Source: Anniella stebbinsi (taxonomy: Eukaryota; Chordata; Lepidosauria; Squamata; Anniellidae). From it: a DNA stretch of 64,000 nucleotides. Under the pieces are notes generated by a model. That model was not told the DNA's origin, did not search any database, and saw nothing but the letters and a program-made list of their open reading frames with translations. Position numbers and translations under genes: made by a program. How positions within the stretch are numbered: position 1 is the stretch's first letter; each line of letters opens with the position of its first letter. Below are positions 22,920 through 33,545 of this stretch, in pieces. Location of the stretch: NCBI GenBank assembly GCA_029215795.1, contig JARDYH010000002.1, positions 45,492,001 through 45,556,000 of the forward strand, read 5' to 3'.

Positions 22920-23055
22920 CAGGGCAATTCCAGCCAGAGCTGTGTGCAAATAGCCTCTTGAAATTCTCCACCCTATTTGCAGATAGAGAAAATGGATGGT
23001 GGAACATTTCACTGAATTTCCCCAGAGGGAGGAGAAAATATCCAACAGCTTCTCA
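22920..23055. mobile_element. Fragment related to the hAT-like element at 31112-32397
   Basis: Reverse complement of the right end of that element. GAGCTGTGTGCAAATAG, CCTCTTGAAATTCTCCACCC and TTTCACTGAATTTCCCCAGA are all present in inverted form at about 32295-32397. The other end was not found. Confidence 0.65.
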
Positions 23056-23835
23056 GGCCTGGGACTCACCGTTGGCAGTGCCCCTCCTGTCTCATATCCC
23101 ATCCCATAACTCTGTATCCAGTAACATTTGTGCCCGTATAAATGCAGTTGTGGTTTCCCTTGTTGCCTAGTCCCTCCCTTTCCTTCCCCTCAAATGGATG
23201 TGGATCTCAATGGGACTTAAATCCTGGCCCTAGGGATGCCTGTGAATTTATTATCCATGCTTCCTCTCTAAGCAAACTGTTTAGGCTTTCCATGGACTGC
23301 CAGTCCTTCCTTCCCTGAAAACTGGTCATTCAAAAGAATGGTTATTTTCATTCTGTGTGTGGATTTGGGAGATTTGAATCCCCCTGTACTGGGATTCTCA
23401 GAACACTTCCTGTTTCTGGGCTCACCATCATTGTTTCTGTTGTGACAGATGTGTGTGTGTGTGTGTGTGTGTGTGTAGTGACATCATAGAAGCATTTCCA
23501 ATTTGCAGTGTAGAGATTGGCTCAGCCCATGTCGGCCTGTTGTGAAGGTGTTGTCATTTTCTGCTCCGTGATTGGTGTATTCCCATAGTGTTGCCATGGC
23601 TGCTGGGGTGGGTGGGAAATGTCTGGCAGAGTTGCTATGCTCTCTTTATTTTGGAACCCTGTTATTTTCTTCTCTACTTTGCTGACTTGCTGAGACCATA
23701 GGTTTGCCTGACCCATGTTAAAGAAGTCAGCATGAATCACAAGACTTTCTTGTTTATCACTTATGTTGATTGTAGACCAGAGAGAAGATTAAATAAATTG
23801 GATCACTACTGCTCTGCCTATCTCTATTGATATAG
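23056..23835. other. Unassigned sequence
   Basis: Nothing recognised except the (GT)n run at 23451-23477. Confidence 0.35.
23451..23477. repeat. (GT)n microsatellite
   Basis: About 13 GT dinucleotides. Confidence 0.93.
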
Positions 23836-23837
23836 CT

Positions 23838-23950
23838 AGTACTATATTATTATTATTAATAATAATAATAATAGTAATAATAATAATTTAAATGCCATTC
23901 TCAAAAGAGACTCAAGGACAAAATCAAAACATACAAAATTTAAAATAACT
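23838..23950 (-). mobile_element. LINE 3' tail, reversed, with ATT/AAT repeats
   Basis: A run of ATT then AAT triplets (23845-23890) is followed by AAATGCCATTCTCAAAAGAG, which read on the minus strand is a short conserved 3' box preceding an AAT tail, as in other L2-like ends here. Confidence 0.5.
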
Positions 23951-24423
23951 AAACAGCTATAATGATTGTATTATATTGTCCTTGAAAAGAAAGAGAGATT
24001 AAACTTGTCAATGCTAGGAAATGAACTTTATTTATTCATTATGAATTCACTTTATTTTGGCTTCCCATCCCCCCTCCTTTTTTCTTTCTTTCTTTTGCTT
24101 CTAGTTGTTAGCTTCATTGCATATTTTCTGAGTGATAAGTGTCTTGCTGCATGTTCTTCATACTATAAGCTAGATTGATTCTTTCCTGCTATGCAGAATT
24201 TCTCTATAGTGTAATGGTCTTCCTGAAGAGGGCTGTAAAATATAAAATGGAAAAACTTTTTAAAAAAATAAGTTTTGAAAATTGTCATGAACTTGAGAAA
24301 CATGGTATATATGGTATGCCCAACCTGCAGTATGTTGCACTCCTTTTTCAATGAATATATTTGACACTATTATAGGTGACAAACAACATGAAGAATTCTG
24401 TGGTATGTTGAAAGCCTTCTTCC

Positions 24424-24790
24424 TTAAGAACATAAGAAGTGCCATGCTAGATCAGACCGAGGGTCCATCTAGTCCAGCACTCTGTTCACAGTAGCCAACC
24501 TGCTGTCAACCAGGTAACCACAAGCAGGACATGGTGCAACAGCATCATCCCAACCATGTTCCCCAGCAACTGGTGCACACAGGCTTACTACCTCAGATAC
24601 TGGAGGTAGCACATAACCACCAGGGCTAGTAGCCATTGATACCCTTCTCCTCCAGGAAACTATCCATCCCTCTTTTAAAACCATCCAAATTAGTGGCCAT
24701 CTCTACATTTTGTGGCAGTGAATTCCATGGATTACCTATGCACTATGAGAAAAAGTACTTCCTTTCATTTGTCCTGAAGTCTATTCTATA
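24424..24790 (-). mobile_element. CR1-clade LINE 3' end with TTCTTATG tail, reversed
   Basis: The longest copy of this family. On the minus strand it reads YFFS, stop, then NPWNSLPQNVEMATNLDGFK and RGMDSFLEEKGING, stop: the CR1 ORF2 C-terminus. The family 3' UTR follows and the tail is CTTCTTATGTTCTTAA (plus-strand start TTAAGAACATAAGAAG). One in-frame stop interrupts the fragment. Confidence 0.88.
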
Positions 24791-25425
24791 ACTGACTTAG
24801 GTTTGGATCCAACCCTAGTACTATTATTAGAAAGGCCTCTGTACTATTGGAGAAGCCTCTGCACCATGATGTATGAATGGTGGCTCAAGTCTCTGTTTTG
24901 CTTTGGCTACATGGATACCTGCATCTGATACCTGCATCTGCAGATAAATGGACACTCAGTGCCACTATGGGCAAGCTATTTAGATATACTAGTGTTCAGT
25001 AAACCTCTGTTGATTTCTGAAACAGAGTTCATCATTCTGGAGTTGCTATCTCTTGCCAATGAGCACTAATGAGATCCAGATTAATTGGCAACAGATTTAG
25101 AGAGATTTAAAGAGGATTGTTTCAACAGACTATTAACGGCTTCTCCAATACTCACAGTGAAAGCCAGCAACACTGATTGGCTTGTACCAAGATGCAAGTT
25201 TGTATTTTCCCAAGGAGCTGAAACATGGTATTTTGACTCTTTCATCTCTTTTCATTTGTTTAAAACTCTGCCAAGCTAGTGAATGTGGTAATGAGCATTG
25301 GCTTGAATCCTACGGTAAGGAAGTTCACAGAAGGGAAGTTTCCGCTTTCTCTTCCACACTTGCAGCCCACTGAAAAGCCTCCCTTCCCAGAGGCTATGTA
25401 AAAGTGGACTCTCTCCTTACACTTT

Positions 25426-25748
25426 AATATGGTAGCCATAAGGAAAGGAGGACAGGGCTCCTGTATGTTTAACAGTTGTCTAGAAAAGGGAATTTCAGCA
25501 GGTGTCATTTGTATTCATGCAGCACCTAGTGAAATTCCCTCTTCATCAAAACAGTTAAAGCTGCAGGAGCGCTGCCCTCTTTTGTAGCTGGTCACTCTAG
25601 CTATACTTTAGAAGCTTTAACTGTTGTGACAAAGGGGGAATTTCACCAGATGCTGCATGCACACAAATGACACTTGCTGAAATTCCCTTTTCTAGACAAC
25701 TGTTAAAACATACAGGGGCTCTGTCCTCCTTTCCATATGGTCATCCTA
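25426..25748. mobile_element. Old relative of the 320-bp hAT MITE family M2
   Basis: Same internal order as the copies at 26164, 57386 and 58824: TTTAACAGTTG, AAAAGGGAATTTCAGCAG, TGAAATTCCCTCTTCATC, then the inverted series ending CCATATGGTCATCCTA. It differs in having CATGCAGCACC where the others have ATGCAATTAGTTCC, so it belongs to another subfamily. The flanks (CACTTTAA and AACTTCAA) may be a decayed 8-bp duplication. Confidence 0.65.
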
Positions 25749-25979
25749 ACTTCAACCCTTCCCTTTATAAACACACTCACACCCAGTTTGTGGAACATTG
25801 TTTTCTCCACTAGGCTTGACCACTCCCTTTAATGAAGGATGCCACACTGTATGCTATGAACAAAATAACTTATAATTTGTTAATTATACCTAAGGTGGTA
25901 AAGAAGATTTGTGTGTTCAATAAAAGCTCTGAAATTATTGTTTCATTTATTCCTAGCCTAATCTAACTCCTTCCTCTAT

Positions 25980-26645
25980 GGTTGTCCAGAGTTTTGGGGC
26001 TGATGACACCCAACTCTACTTTTTCTTTCCACCCGATTCCAAGGAAGCTAAATTGGTGCTAAACCGGTGTCTGTCGGTAGTAATGGACTGGATGAGGGCA
26101 AACAAATTGAGGCTTAATCCAGTCAAGTCAGAGGTGCTCCTGGTCAGTCGAAAGGCAGATCAGTAGGCTGACCAGATAAAATCCAGGTCAGGGCTTATGT
26201 AACTTTAACAGTTGTAGAGAAAAGGGAATTTCAGCCAGTGTCATTTGTATGCAATTAGTTCCTGGTGAAATTCCCTCTTCATCACAACAGTTAAAGTTGC
26301 AGGCACTATACTAGAGTGACCATATACAAAAGAAGGCAGGGCCCCTGCAACTTTAACTGTTGTGATGAAGAGGGAATTTCACCAGGAACTAATTGCATAC
26401 AAATGACACTGGCTGAAATTCCCTTTTCTCTACAACTGTTAAAGTTACATGAGCCCTGACCTGGATTTTATCTGGTCACCCTACAGATCAGGGAATAGGG
26501 ATTCAGCTTGTGCTGGATGGGGTTACACTCTCTCTGAAGACACAGGTTTCCAGCTTGGGTGTACTCCTGGATTCAGCCCTGAGCTTAGATGCCCAGGTTT
26601 CAGCGGTGGCCAGGAGCTAGTGTGCCAGCTGTGCCCATTGCAGCA
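25980..26645 (+). mobile_element. L2-clade LINE reverse-transcriptase fragment, split by a MITE
   Basis: The left part (to 26163) encodes FGADDTQLYFFFPPDSKEA and VMDWMRANKLRLNPVKSEVL, the catalytic ADD region of L2-type reverse transcriptase; the usual YADD tyrosine is replaced. The right part (from 26484) continues GIGIQLVLDGVTLSLKTQVS, then LGVLLDSALSLDAQVSAVAR and a stop. Removing the 320-bp insert and one copy of the CAGATCAG duplication restores a continuous frame (RKADQ then GIGIQ). It is a 5'- and 3'-truncated relic. Confidence 0.9.
26164..26483. mobile_element. hAT MITE family M2, 320 bp, with 8-bp duplication
   Basis: Ends TAGGCTGACCAGATAAAATC and GATTTTATCTGGTCACCCTA form long terminal inverted repeats. 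CAGATCAG is duplicated at 26156-26163 and 26484-26491. The interior is itself nearly palindromic around AACTTTAACTGTTGTGATGA. No coding capacity. Two more intact copies, at 57386 and 58824, also have perfect 8-bp duplications, which supports hAT mobilisation in trans. Confidence 0.93.
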
Positions 26646-26871
26646 GGGGAAATCTAGTATTTTTTTTAATCCTGAAACAAACCACAAGTACTGTACCACA
26701 GCACCACCTAGAGGTTATGTAGGGGAAAGTATGGAAAGGCAGGAAAAGAAAAGCTCTTTGGTTGTCCCGATTCTGCAACAAAACCGGAAGTAGATACAGA
26801 GGGCTAATTTCCTTGTTTAGAACTGTTCTCCTTGCACGTGGAAAAGTAGATGTTATGATAATGCCAAAGCT

Positions 26872-27012
26872 GCATTGCCTTCCCCAACTTGGTGCCCTCC
26901 AGATGTTTTGGACTGCATTGCCCAGCATTCCTGACCATTGGCCATTCTGGATGGGGTTGATGGGAGTTGAAGTCCAAAACATCTGGACGGAATCAGTTTG
27001 CGGGAGACAATA
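26872..27012. mobile_element. Short palindromic MITE, copy with GTTTTGGA/TCCAAAAC arms
   Basis: The left half, CCTTCCCCAACTTGGTGCCC then CTCCAGATGTTTTGGACTG, is mirrored by GGAGTTGAAGTCCAAAACAT. Same family as 7845-7995; a fragment also starts at about 48484. Confidence 0.7.
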
Positions 27013-28079
27013 TTAGCATATGTGTATAACCTAAAATGATGATGAAGCTTTCCTTCTGAAAGCTATTTTGATCCACTAGAATATATATAATATCTGTCTT
27101 TGTGTTGTTCAGGGCTTAGGCATTTTTGTTTGGCTTTCTCTTGAACAGCAGATTCCCCACTCATACTCAAGTTGTTTTTGAAAGTCTCCTCAATTTCAAA
27201 AAAGATTTGCCAAGTAGTGTGGGGTCTTGGACAGATTTAAGCATGGGTAAGCAGGGAAACACAAGTCCAATGCTTGTTTGAGCTTGGCAGTGGAAGTAAG
27301 AGTCATGCTAGATGCTATATTAAATGCATGTGTTCATTTAATATACTGGTTTTTATTATTTAAATAGCTGTGGAAGGAGGTAATCAGGACTGGCACCACA
27401 GTGCATAGGGAAGAAGGATCCAACCATTCCTCTCATGTTGTGATCCCAGTGCAAAAACCCCACCCCAGACCTGAGGGAGATGCAATTTTCATTGAAGCTA
27501 TACAACTGGGGTAAAAGGGTTAGACTTCTCTGTACATTCAGTTCCGATCCTGAGCACCCTCTCCCACCTTCCCATAGCTACCATTTAAAGAACAGAAATC
27601 AGATTCATTAAATGCCTACACACTTCTATGCTGCAATCTTATGGTTCCTGGGAGGGGTGTCCCCAGGGGCCATAGGATTCTTCAGATTCACCCCACACAC
27701 ACACACACACACCAGGGCAGAGAGTGAGAGGGGGGGAAATCTGTCCTAAGAGGCATGTATGGGAGGAATGGATCTGCAGCTGGCACAGATCAATTCCCAT
27801 CCATTGGCCAGGGTGTGGGTGGGACAGTGGTAGAAATGTGGCTTCTGCCATTCTGTCCCATCAGAGTCATGCCAGCACAGCTTTGGAGTTGGATGCTCTA
27901 ATGACAGAGCTCTCTGCAGCCACTGGTGGGATGGCTCTGTTCAGGGATCATCAAATTTTGCCTGGATCCGTGTGCACTTCTTTGAATCAAGGCCTTCGAC
28001 TCACTTTTGTCAGAGGCAGGATCCATAGCCCTGTGCTTCACTTGCATTAACTAGAACTGTGAAATAACCACACACTCTC
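27013..28079. other. Unassigned sequence
   Basis: No gene or repeat recognised. A short (CA)n run lies at about 27694-27712. Confidence 0.35.
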
Positions 28080-28600
28080 TTTGACAAATGGATGATTTAT
28101 CTCATTATCTTTGGACAAACAAATATTTAGTTCTTTTTTAAGGTTCTTTGAATAAGCATTACAAGTTCTTAACATTTTAAATGCATGCGTGCAATAAAGT
28201 TGGAAGTGTCATCAGAAATTTGTTCAACTATAATGTCTGGTGTTTTTTTTAAAGTATATCCTATGTTTGATGTCAAGGCAGGGCCATTTATAGTATTACA
28301 CTTGTGGTTATAAATATAACTGTTTTCTATTCCAAAAGTGCCAGATGTTACTTTTTTGTAAAGATTTTTTTCTTTGTAGATTTGTTTTAGTCACCCTTTG
28401 AAGTGGTCCATTTGTGTATTAAACATTTTTATATCCAGGAAACATTTTAAAACCAGCAATGAACATGTGTCTTGTTTCAAAATGCAGCACCACAGACTGC
28501 CGTAACAATAAAAGTCAGTTTCTAACTTGACAATGTACCATGCTATTCACAAGCATTGTCAAATAAATCAATACTGAAAGTCTTAAATGTGCTGTAACAG
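28080..28600 (+). other. Non-repetitive AT-rich stretch with three AATAAA signals
   Basis: AATAAA occurs at 28193-28198, 28507-28512 and 28562-28567, within sequence that matches none of the repeats in the window. It has the look of a 3' UTR on the plus strand, but no plus-strand coding exon upstream was found, so this is only a suggestion. Confidence 0.22.
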
Positions 28601-29525
28601 CCTAACCATTTGCTGACACAATGATTTCCAATTTCCCACTCCAGTTAATTTCTTAGAGAATGCAAGCACATGTATGCGGGGGAATGGCCTTAAGTCAACA
28701 AATCTTTGCATCCATGGTATGATTATAATCCTGTTCATCTTTTGAAGGCAGTTACAAATAATCCAACTGGAGTAATTTAACACCACAAGGCACTCTGCAT
28801 TCAAAATGCAACTTGGAATCCCACAGAGATCATTGCGAGTTTGGATAATCAGGACAGAATATTTAAAGTTGGATTTTCTTGTCAAAATTGATCAAAGAAA
28901 ACAAGGTGGGGGCATCTCAGTAATCTCTAACCAGATGCCAGAAAGTTTTATGGTCCTCTGTCAACTGTCATCAGGCAGCAGGCAGGCTGAAGCACAAGGA
29001 GGTAAGAAGTGGGCCATTCCATCAGCCTTGCTGAAGATCAGTTCTGTTGGATTCCTCCCTCAACTGTCACCAGACAGCAGCCATTACATCAAGCTGTAGC
29101 AGAGGGAGGTGGGAAGCAGGGTCACTCCATAAGTTCTGCTGAAAGACCAGCAGGACTGATGGTTTTTCAGCTCCATTAGACTCCTCCTCTTCCTGAGCTG
29201 TTTCCAGATGGTCATTATATGAACTACCATTTAACTTTAAGAATTGGTACTTGAGTTTGCATCTTCATTTTCCCCCTCTCCATCCCCCTTTTCCCCTTTT
29301 GTATCATGCATTTTAGGTTGTAGGCTTGTAGGCAGTGACTGTCTTATTTTATTGATCATACATAAGCCATTCTGGGAACCTTTTCAGTTGAAAAACAGGT
29401 AGACATGCTTTAAATAGATAAATGGGGCAGAATTACGTTGTAAGAAACATAAGAATATCCCTAAACCAGCAATTAGTGTCCTCACATTATTACGCTGAGC
29501 ATTTTCTTGTCCCTATCAGTATAGA
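28601..29525. other. Unassigned sequence
   Basis: Two near-identical blocks (TTCCTCCCTCAACTGTCACC and similar) around 28950-29200 suggest an old local duplication. Nothing else recognised. Confidence 0.35.
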
Positions 29526-29527
29526 CC

Positions 29528-29620
29528 TAAGAACATAAGAAGAGCCATACTGGATCAGACCAAAGGCCTAGCTAGTCCAGCATTCTGCTCCTACAGTTGC
29601 CAATCAGATGCCTCTGGGAA
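29528..29620 (-). mobile_element. CR1-clade LINE 3' end (TTCTTATG family), reversed, short
   Basis: Plus-strand start CTAAGAACATAAGAAGAGCC, then CTGGATCAGACCAAAGGCC, CTAGTCCAGCATTCTG and CCAATCAGATGCCTCTGGGA. Only the tail-proximal part remains. Confidence 0.8.
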
Positions 29621-30600
29621 GCCCCTGTTGCATAAATTATGCTATTCCCAAGTGTGTTAAAGTCTAGATATGAAACACTTGATGAAAGCCCTCCTGAGGC
29701 TTTGGAAACTGATTTATTATTCTGTGCAAAATAGGTGACCACTGGGTGCTATCACTGCCTTCCAGAGTCACCCCGCACTGAGGTTCAAACAATGCTTTTA
29801 TACTCCAGATGTCACATGGCGTCAGCCCTCATCCCATTGGTTTACAGCCCCAAATACATCATTTCTGGCTACTGCTACTCTCAAGTAGACTGGGTAAGAG
29901 GACATGCTTTGGTGGATCATGTCTGGGAGCCATTTGCCAGCCACCACTACCACTTGAAACTCAGAGGTGTTCATTTGATTTTCGGCGCGAACCTGGTTTC
30001 CCTATATGGTCATGCATTCCTTATATGGGCATGCTGTCGGTGACATCATCCAGGTTCACGCACACCTAGATGAGTCACCCAGTTTCCCCGGAAATACGAG
30101 CCCTCAAAAGCAAGCCTACCCAATCCAGTCTATGGACATGCTGCCATCAAGTTGCTTGCCAACTGAGAATGTATGTTGAAGAAACAGTTATTATTACTTG
30201 TAGCATTAGCCTGTTTCATTCCAGTATATAGAGGTCATGCTAGATAAATCCTGTTTGGTGTTCAAATAGATGGTTCTTGATGTATACAGAGAGACTATTT
30301 ATTTGTTTATTTAACAATTGCCTTAGGTAGCATCCTCAAAACCAAGATAATCTTATCTATACCACTGGGAATGCTTTTGAAATCACTGGTGCAACATGTA
30401 CAGATTGGCATGCAATTGTGCATGCATGGCTCAGCCTCCTAATTTGACCAGTGTAATTACAGTCAAGGGCTTGGGATTTCCAGCTTCAAAGAATGTCTCT
30501 TTCTATACATTGATAGATCATTTGCAGAAGAGGATTTGGGATAAACAAGAGAGTATATTAATGAGAAACCAAGCAAGGTGAATGATCCAGACCATTAACC
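29621..30600. other. Unassigned sequence
   Basis: No gene or repeat recognised. Confidence 0.35.
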
Positions 30601-30627
30601 CACTACATCCATGTAAATGGCACTCAC

Positions 30628-30848
30628 GTGTGTTTTTACCTCCTCTTTTTGAAGTGTGCAGAGTGTGGTTACAACATCCTGAGATAGATTTATCAGGTAC
30701 TGTTCAAAGATCTCACAGCAAAGATATTTTTCAGAGTCAAAGCTAGCCTTGTCTCTGTGAATGACAGTCATATTTGCCTGTGCATCAAATGCTAAATTGC
30801 TATTTTCGTTTTGACTCTTCTCCCATCTTTCTGGACTGGACATGTGAA
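30628..30848 (-). CDS. Possible protein-coding exon, unidentified
   Basis: Unidentified. The minus strand is open from upstream of 30843 down to 30598 and reads like real protein: SPERWEKSQNENSNLAFDAQ, then HRDKASFDSEKYLCCEIFEQ, then LINLSQDVVTTLCTLQKEEV. After KTH comes a good donor, CAC/GTGAGT, putting the last exon base at 30628. A candidate acceptor, TTCATTCTAG, ends at 30849. Glu/Lys/Asp-rich, helix-like, with no repeat overlap. It lies 13 kb upstream of the other minus-strand candidate, so the two could belong to one gene, but nothing proves it. I do not recognise the family. Confidence 0.35.
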
Positions 30849-31111
30849 CTAGAATGAACTGACATCATTCAATAAGCACGTGGATTGTGGACAATTCATG
30901 CTCTGAATAAAAGCACCAATCACCCACAAACCCAGTCATGTGCAAGCACCTATAGTTTTAAGACACTGAAAAATGAAACAATAGGGACCTCAGTGAATAC
31001 TGAGGCCACTTGACACATTTCTGATGGCCTTGACAAAGGTTAAAATCTGCGCTGTCTGTTTCCTCTTTTACTGCAGCCTAAGGCCTATGCTGTAATGCTG
31101 TTAATTTCAAA

Positions 31112-32397
31112 TAGTGCTGTGCCAACAATTTCTCACATGAAAATTTCAACCATTTGCATTCAATTTGATAGAAAAGAAATTGCTTTCCAAAAGAAATTCA
31201 ACGGAGAAGAAATTTCAGAGCAATTCTCATGGGTTTGGTTCAGGGTTCTTGTGCTTACCTTACTTATGAGATGGCTGAGGAGTGTGCGTGAGTGTCCTGT
31301 CCTTCATTGTACAATCATCTCTCTGACACCCTGTAGCCTCCTTGGCTTCCTGCACTTCCTGCCCAAGGAAAGATATCATGAATTTATTACTCCAATAGGG
31401 CCTTTCCAGATTAGAAAGTGCAGGTAGCCTGGGAGACTGTAGAGCAATGGTGAGATGTGTAATAGAAAGAAAAATGCAGGCAGTACCCTCCCCCACCTCA
31501 CACTTGCCACACGGATTCAGGGAAGGAGTGATGTTGCCACCACCTACATTAGAGACATGATGTATTCACCATCACCCCTCAGAAGACCCTAGAGAAGTTT
31601 CCCAGAGGAATGACAACTAAAGCTGAGCTAAGAGTGACATCAGATGGGTGGATTTTCGCATTTCCCTACTGTCGCTATGGCCTCCTGCTGCTGTCCCACA
31701 ATAGCAACTATCTCTTTACACAGGGAGAGAAAGAGGAAGCAACAATGACCACGTGGCCCATTCAGGGGGCATTTTCATCACGCTGCTTTTCCTGCACCCA
31801 GCAGGAAATGGCAGCTCATTCCGTTGTTGTTGTTGGAAAAACAAGCAGAAGGAATGGGAGGCACACAGGAGGTGGACATCATTGTCTAAAGGACATGCAA
31901 ACATCTGTAAGTGGGCAGTAGCGAGCGTATGATAAAACACTCATCTGATGACGCTCTTCAATTCCTCAGAAGATTTTTTTCTCAGAAAATTTCAGATTTT
32001 TTTCTTTTCTTCCCTCCTAGAAATAAAAGGACACTTTTCAGAATTTTCTCCACATTTTCTTCACCATTATTTTTTTGTGGTGGCTGCATTCCCTCCCCTC
32101 AATGCCCTGGAGTGATGATAGGTATATGGGGCATTGTGGAGGATGCAAAAAAAGGACCAGGCTGCCAGCACAATTGATGCTGTTACAACTTGCAGAGGCA
32201 GTGCAAAATTACCAAAAACCCTTCAGAAAAGAAAGAACGAAGCTGTTCTACAACCCTTGCCAATGGTGATGCCTACCTGTGAGAAATTGTTGGAGAATTT
32301 CACCTCTCCCTGGAGAAATTCAGTGAAATTATCCCCCCAATTTCTCTACTCGCAAATAGGGTGGAGAATTTCAAGAGGCCACTTGTGCACAGCTCTA
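31112..32397. mobile_element. hAT-like element, 1286 bp, with perfect 8-bp duplication
   Basis: Left end TAGTGCTGTGCCAACAATTT and right end TTGTGCACAGCTCTA are inverted repeats. ATTTCAAA is duplicated at 31104-31111 and 32398-32405. The subterminal DNA repeats GAAATT and GAGAAATT motifs on both sides. No transposase frame is visible. A second element (31630-31959) lies inside it. A fragment of the same family is at 22920-23055. Confidence 0.82.
31628..31960. mobile_element. Dispersed repeat R4, copy 1, nested in the hAT-like element
   Basis: Ends AAGAGTGACATCAGATGGG and CATCTGATGACGCTCTT are inverted repeats. Shared with 36362-36712: GCTTTTCCTGCACCCAGCAG, GGAATGGGAGGC, GTGGACATCATTGTCTAAAG, CATCTGTAAGTGGGCAGTA. 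No coding frame. Probably another non-autonomous DNA element. Confidence 0.72.
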
Positions 32398-32699
32398 ATT
32401 TCAAACTGTCAGTGTTGCGCTCATGCAACACTTGAGAGAGATTCTACATCAGGAGTAAATGTGTTAATTATCTGCAAATGTGTTAATGATCCACATGGGT
32501 AAAATGAGAATGTAAGGTTCTTTCTAAGCTTAATTACTATGCCAAGCTGGGGGGAGGGGAGAGATTTTCAGTGTAATCAGAGCTAATGAGAGGAGTTGGG
32601 GAAGGGAAAGTTGGAGAAAATGCAGGAAAAATGTGCTTATTGCCCCCCTGAAAGGTTCAACCATCAGGGCAGGAGGTCCTTCTGGACTCATGTAACCTA

Positions 32700-32864
32700 G
32701 GCCAAATCTACACCAAGCAGGATATCGTGGTACAAAAGCAGTATATAAAAGGCAGGAACCACACTACTGCTTTACAGTGGTATTGAAGTGCACAACTGAC
32801 AATTGTTGGGGCCCACTGACACATACCACATACCACTATATCCTGCTTGGTGTAGATCTGTCCC
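32700..32864. mobile_element. Palindromic MITE family M1, 165-bp copy
   Basis: The left end, GCCAAATCTACACCAAGCAG, mirrors CTGCTTGGTGTAGATCTG at the right. The interior has GCAGTATATAAAAGGCAGGA, CTGCTTTACAGTGGTATTGA and TTGTTGGGGCCCACTGACAC, as in the copy at 12.35 kb. The target duplication is not clear. Confidence 0.78.
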
Positions 32865-32934
32865 TGGTCTCAAATATCTGGGAGGTGGAGGAATGGCTTC
32901 CCTGTAGCTCATGGAGTGATGGTGCTAAGTGTGG

Positions 32935-33500
32935 GCCTTCCTAGCCTCCTCCAGTAGTGTCTCCCTCTGTCTCTCTCCCTTTCCACACCAGACAAAATGC
33001 CTGGGATGGACCCCGGCTGCTCCCTGTGAGTCCGCATGATACACAGGTTCTCAGGAACCAGAAAAATCCTGAATTCTTCAGCAGTCCTGGGAAGTTCCCG
33101 GGACTACGGAAGAATGTGGCTGGCCGCCCCGGTGCAGCCATGCTTACTCTGAGTAAGCACAGCGGCACTGATGGCCATGGAGCCACACAGTGTGGCTGTG
33201 AGGCTATCAGGATTGTGGGGGAAACCCAAATCGGCATCTCCAGGATGGCAGGGGGAGGGGGCATGATCGTGCGCAGCGTTGTTGTTGTTGTTTTAAAAAA
33301 ATACTTACATTTGCAGAGGAGCAATCGAGTGCTCTCCGTGGATCATTTAAAAATAAAAAATGGCCACCGCAACATGCAATGGCCTGGGAGAAGCCCAGGC
33401 CCTCGCATTTGTCATGCAGTTTGAGTGCGCTGAACCCGGAAGTGGCTACTTCTGGGTTCACTCGCTCTGGGCCCTCTACACCCCTGTGGTGTAGAAAGGG
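32935..33500. other. GC-richer unassigned segment ending in a hairpin
   Basis: Contains a near-perfect inverted repeat at 33431-33460 (TGAACCCGGAAGT and ACTTCTGGGTTCA) and a second short one around CTACACCCCTGTGGTGTAG, and stops at GTAGAAAGGGCCT before a (CT)n run. It may be a DNA element whose left end is missing. Confidence 0.35.

Positions 33501-33545
<45 letters not shown>
33501..33545. repeat. (CT)n microsatellite
   Basis: About 22 CT dinucleotides with one interruption. Confidence 0.93.

Noticed and set aside
22790..23170. 126-codon plus frame
   Set aside because: Overlaps a hAT-like fragment at 22920-23055 and is paralleled by open minus frames; no domain.
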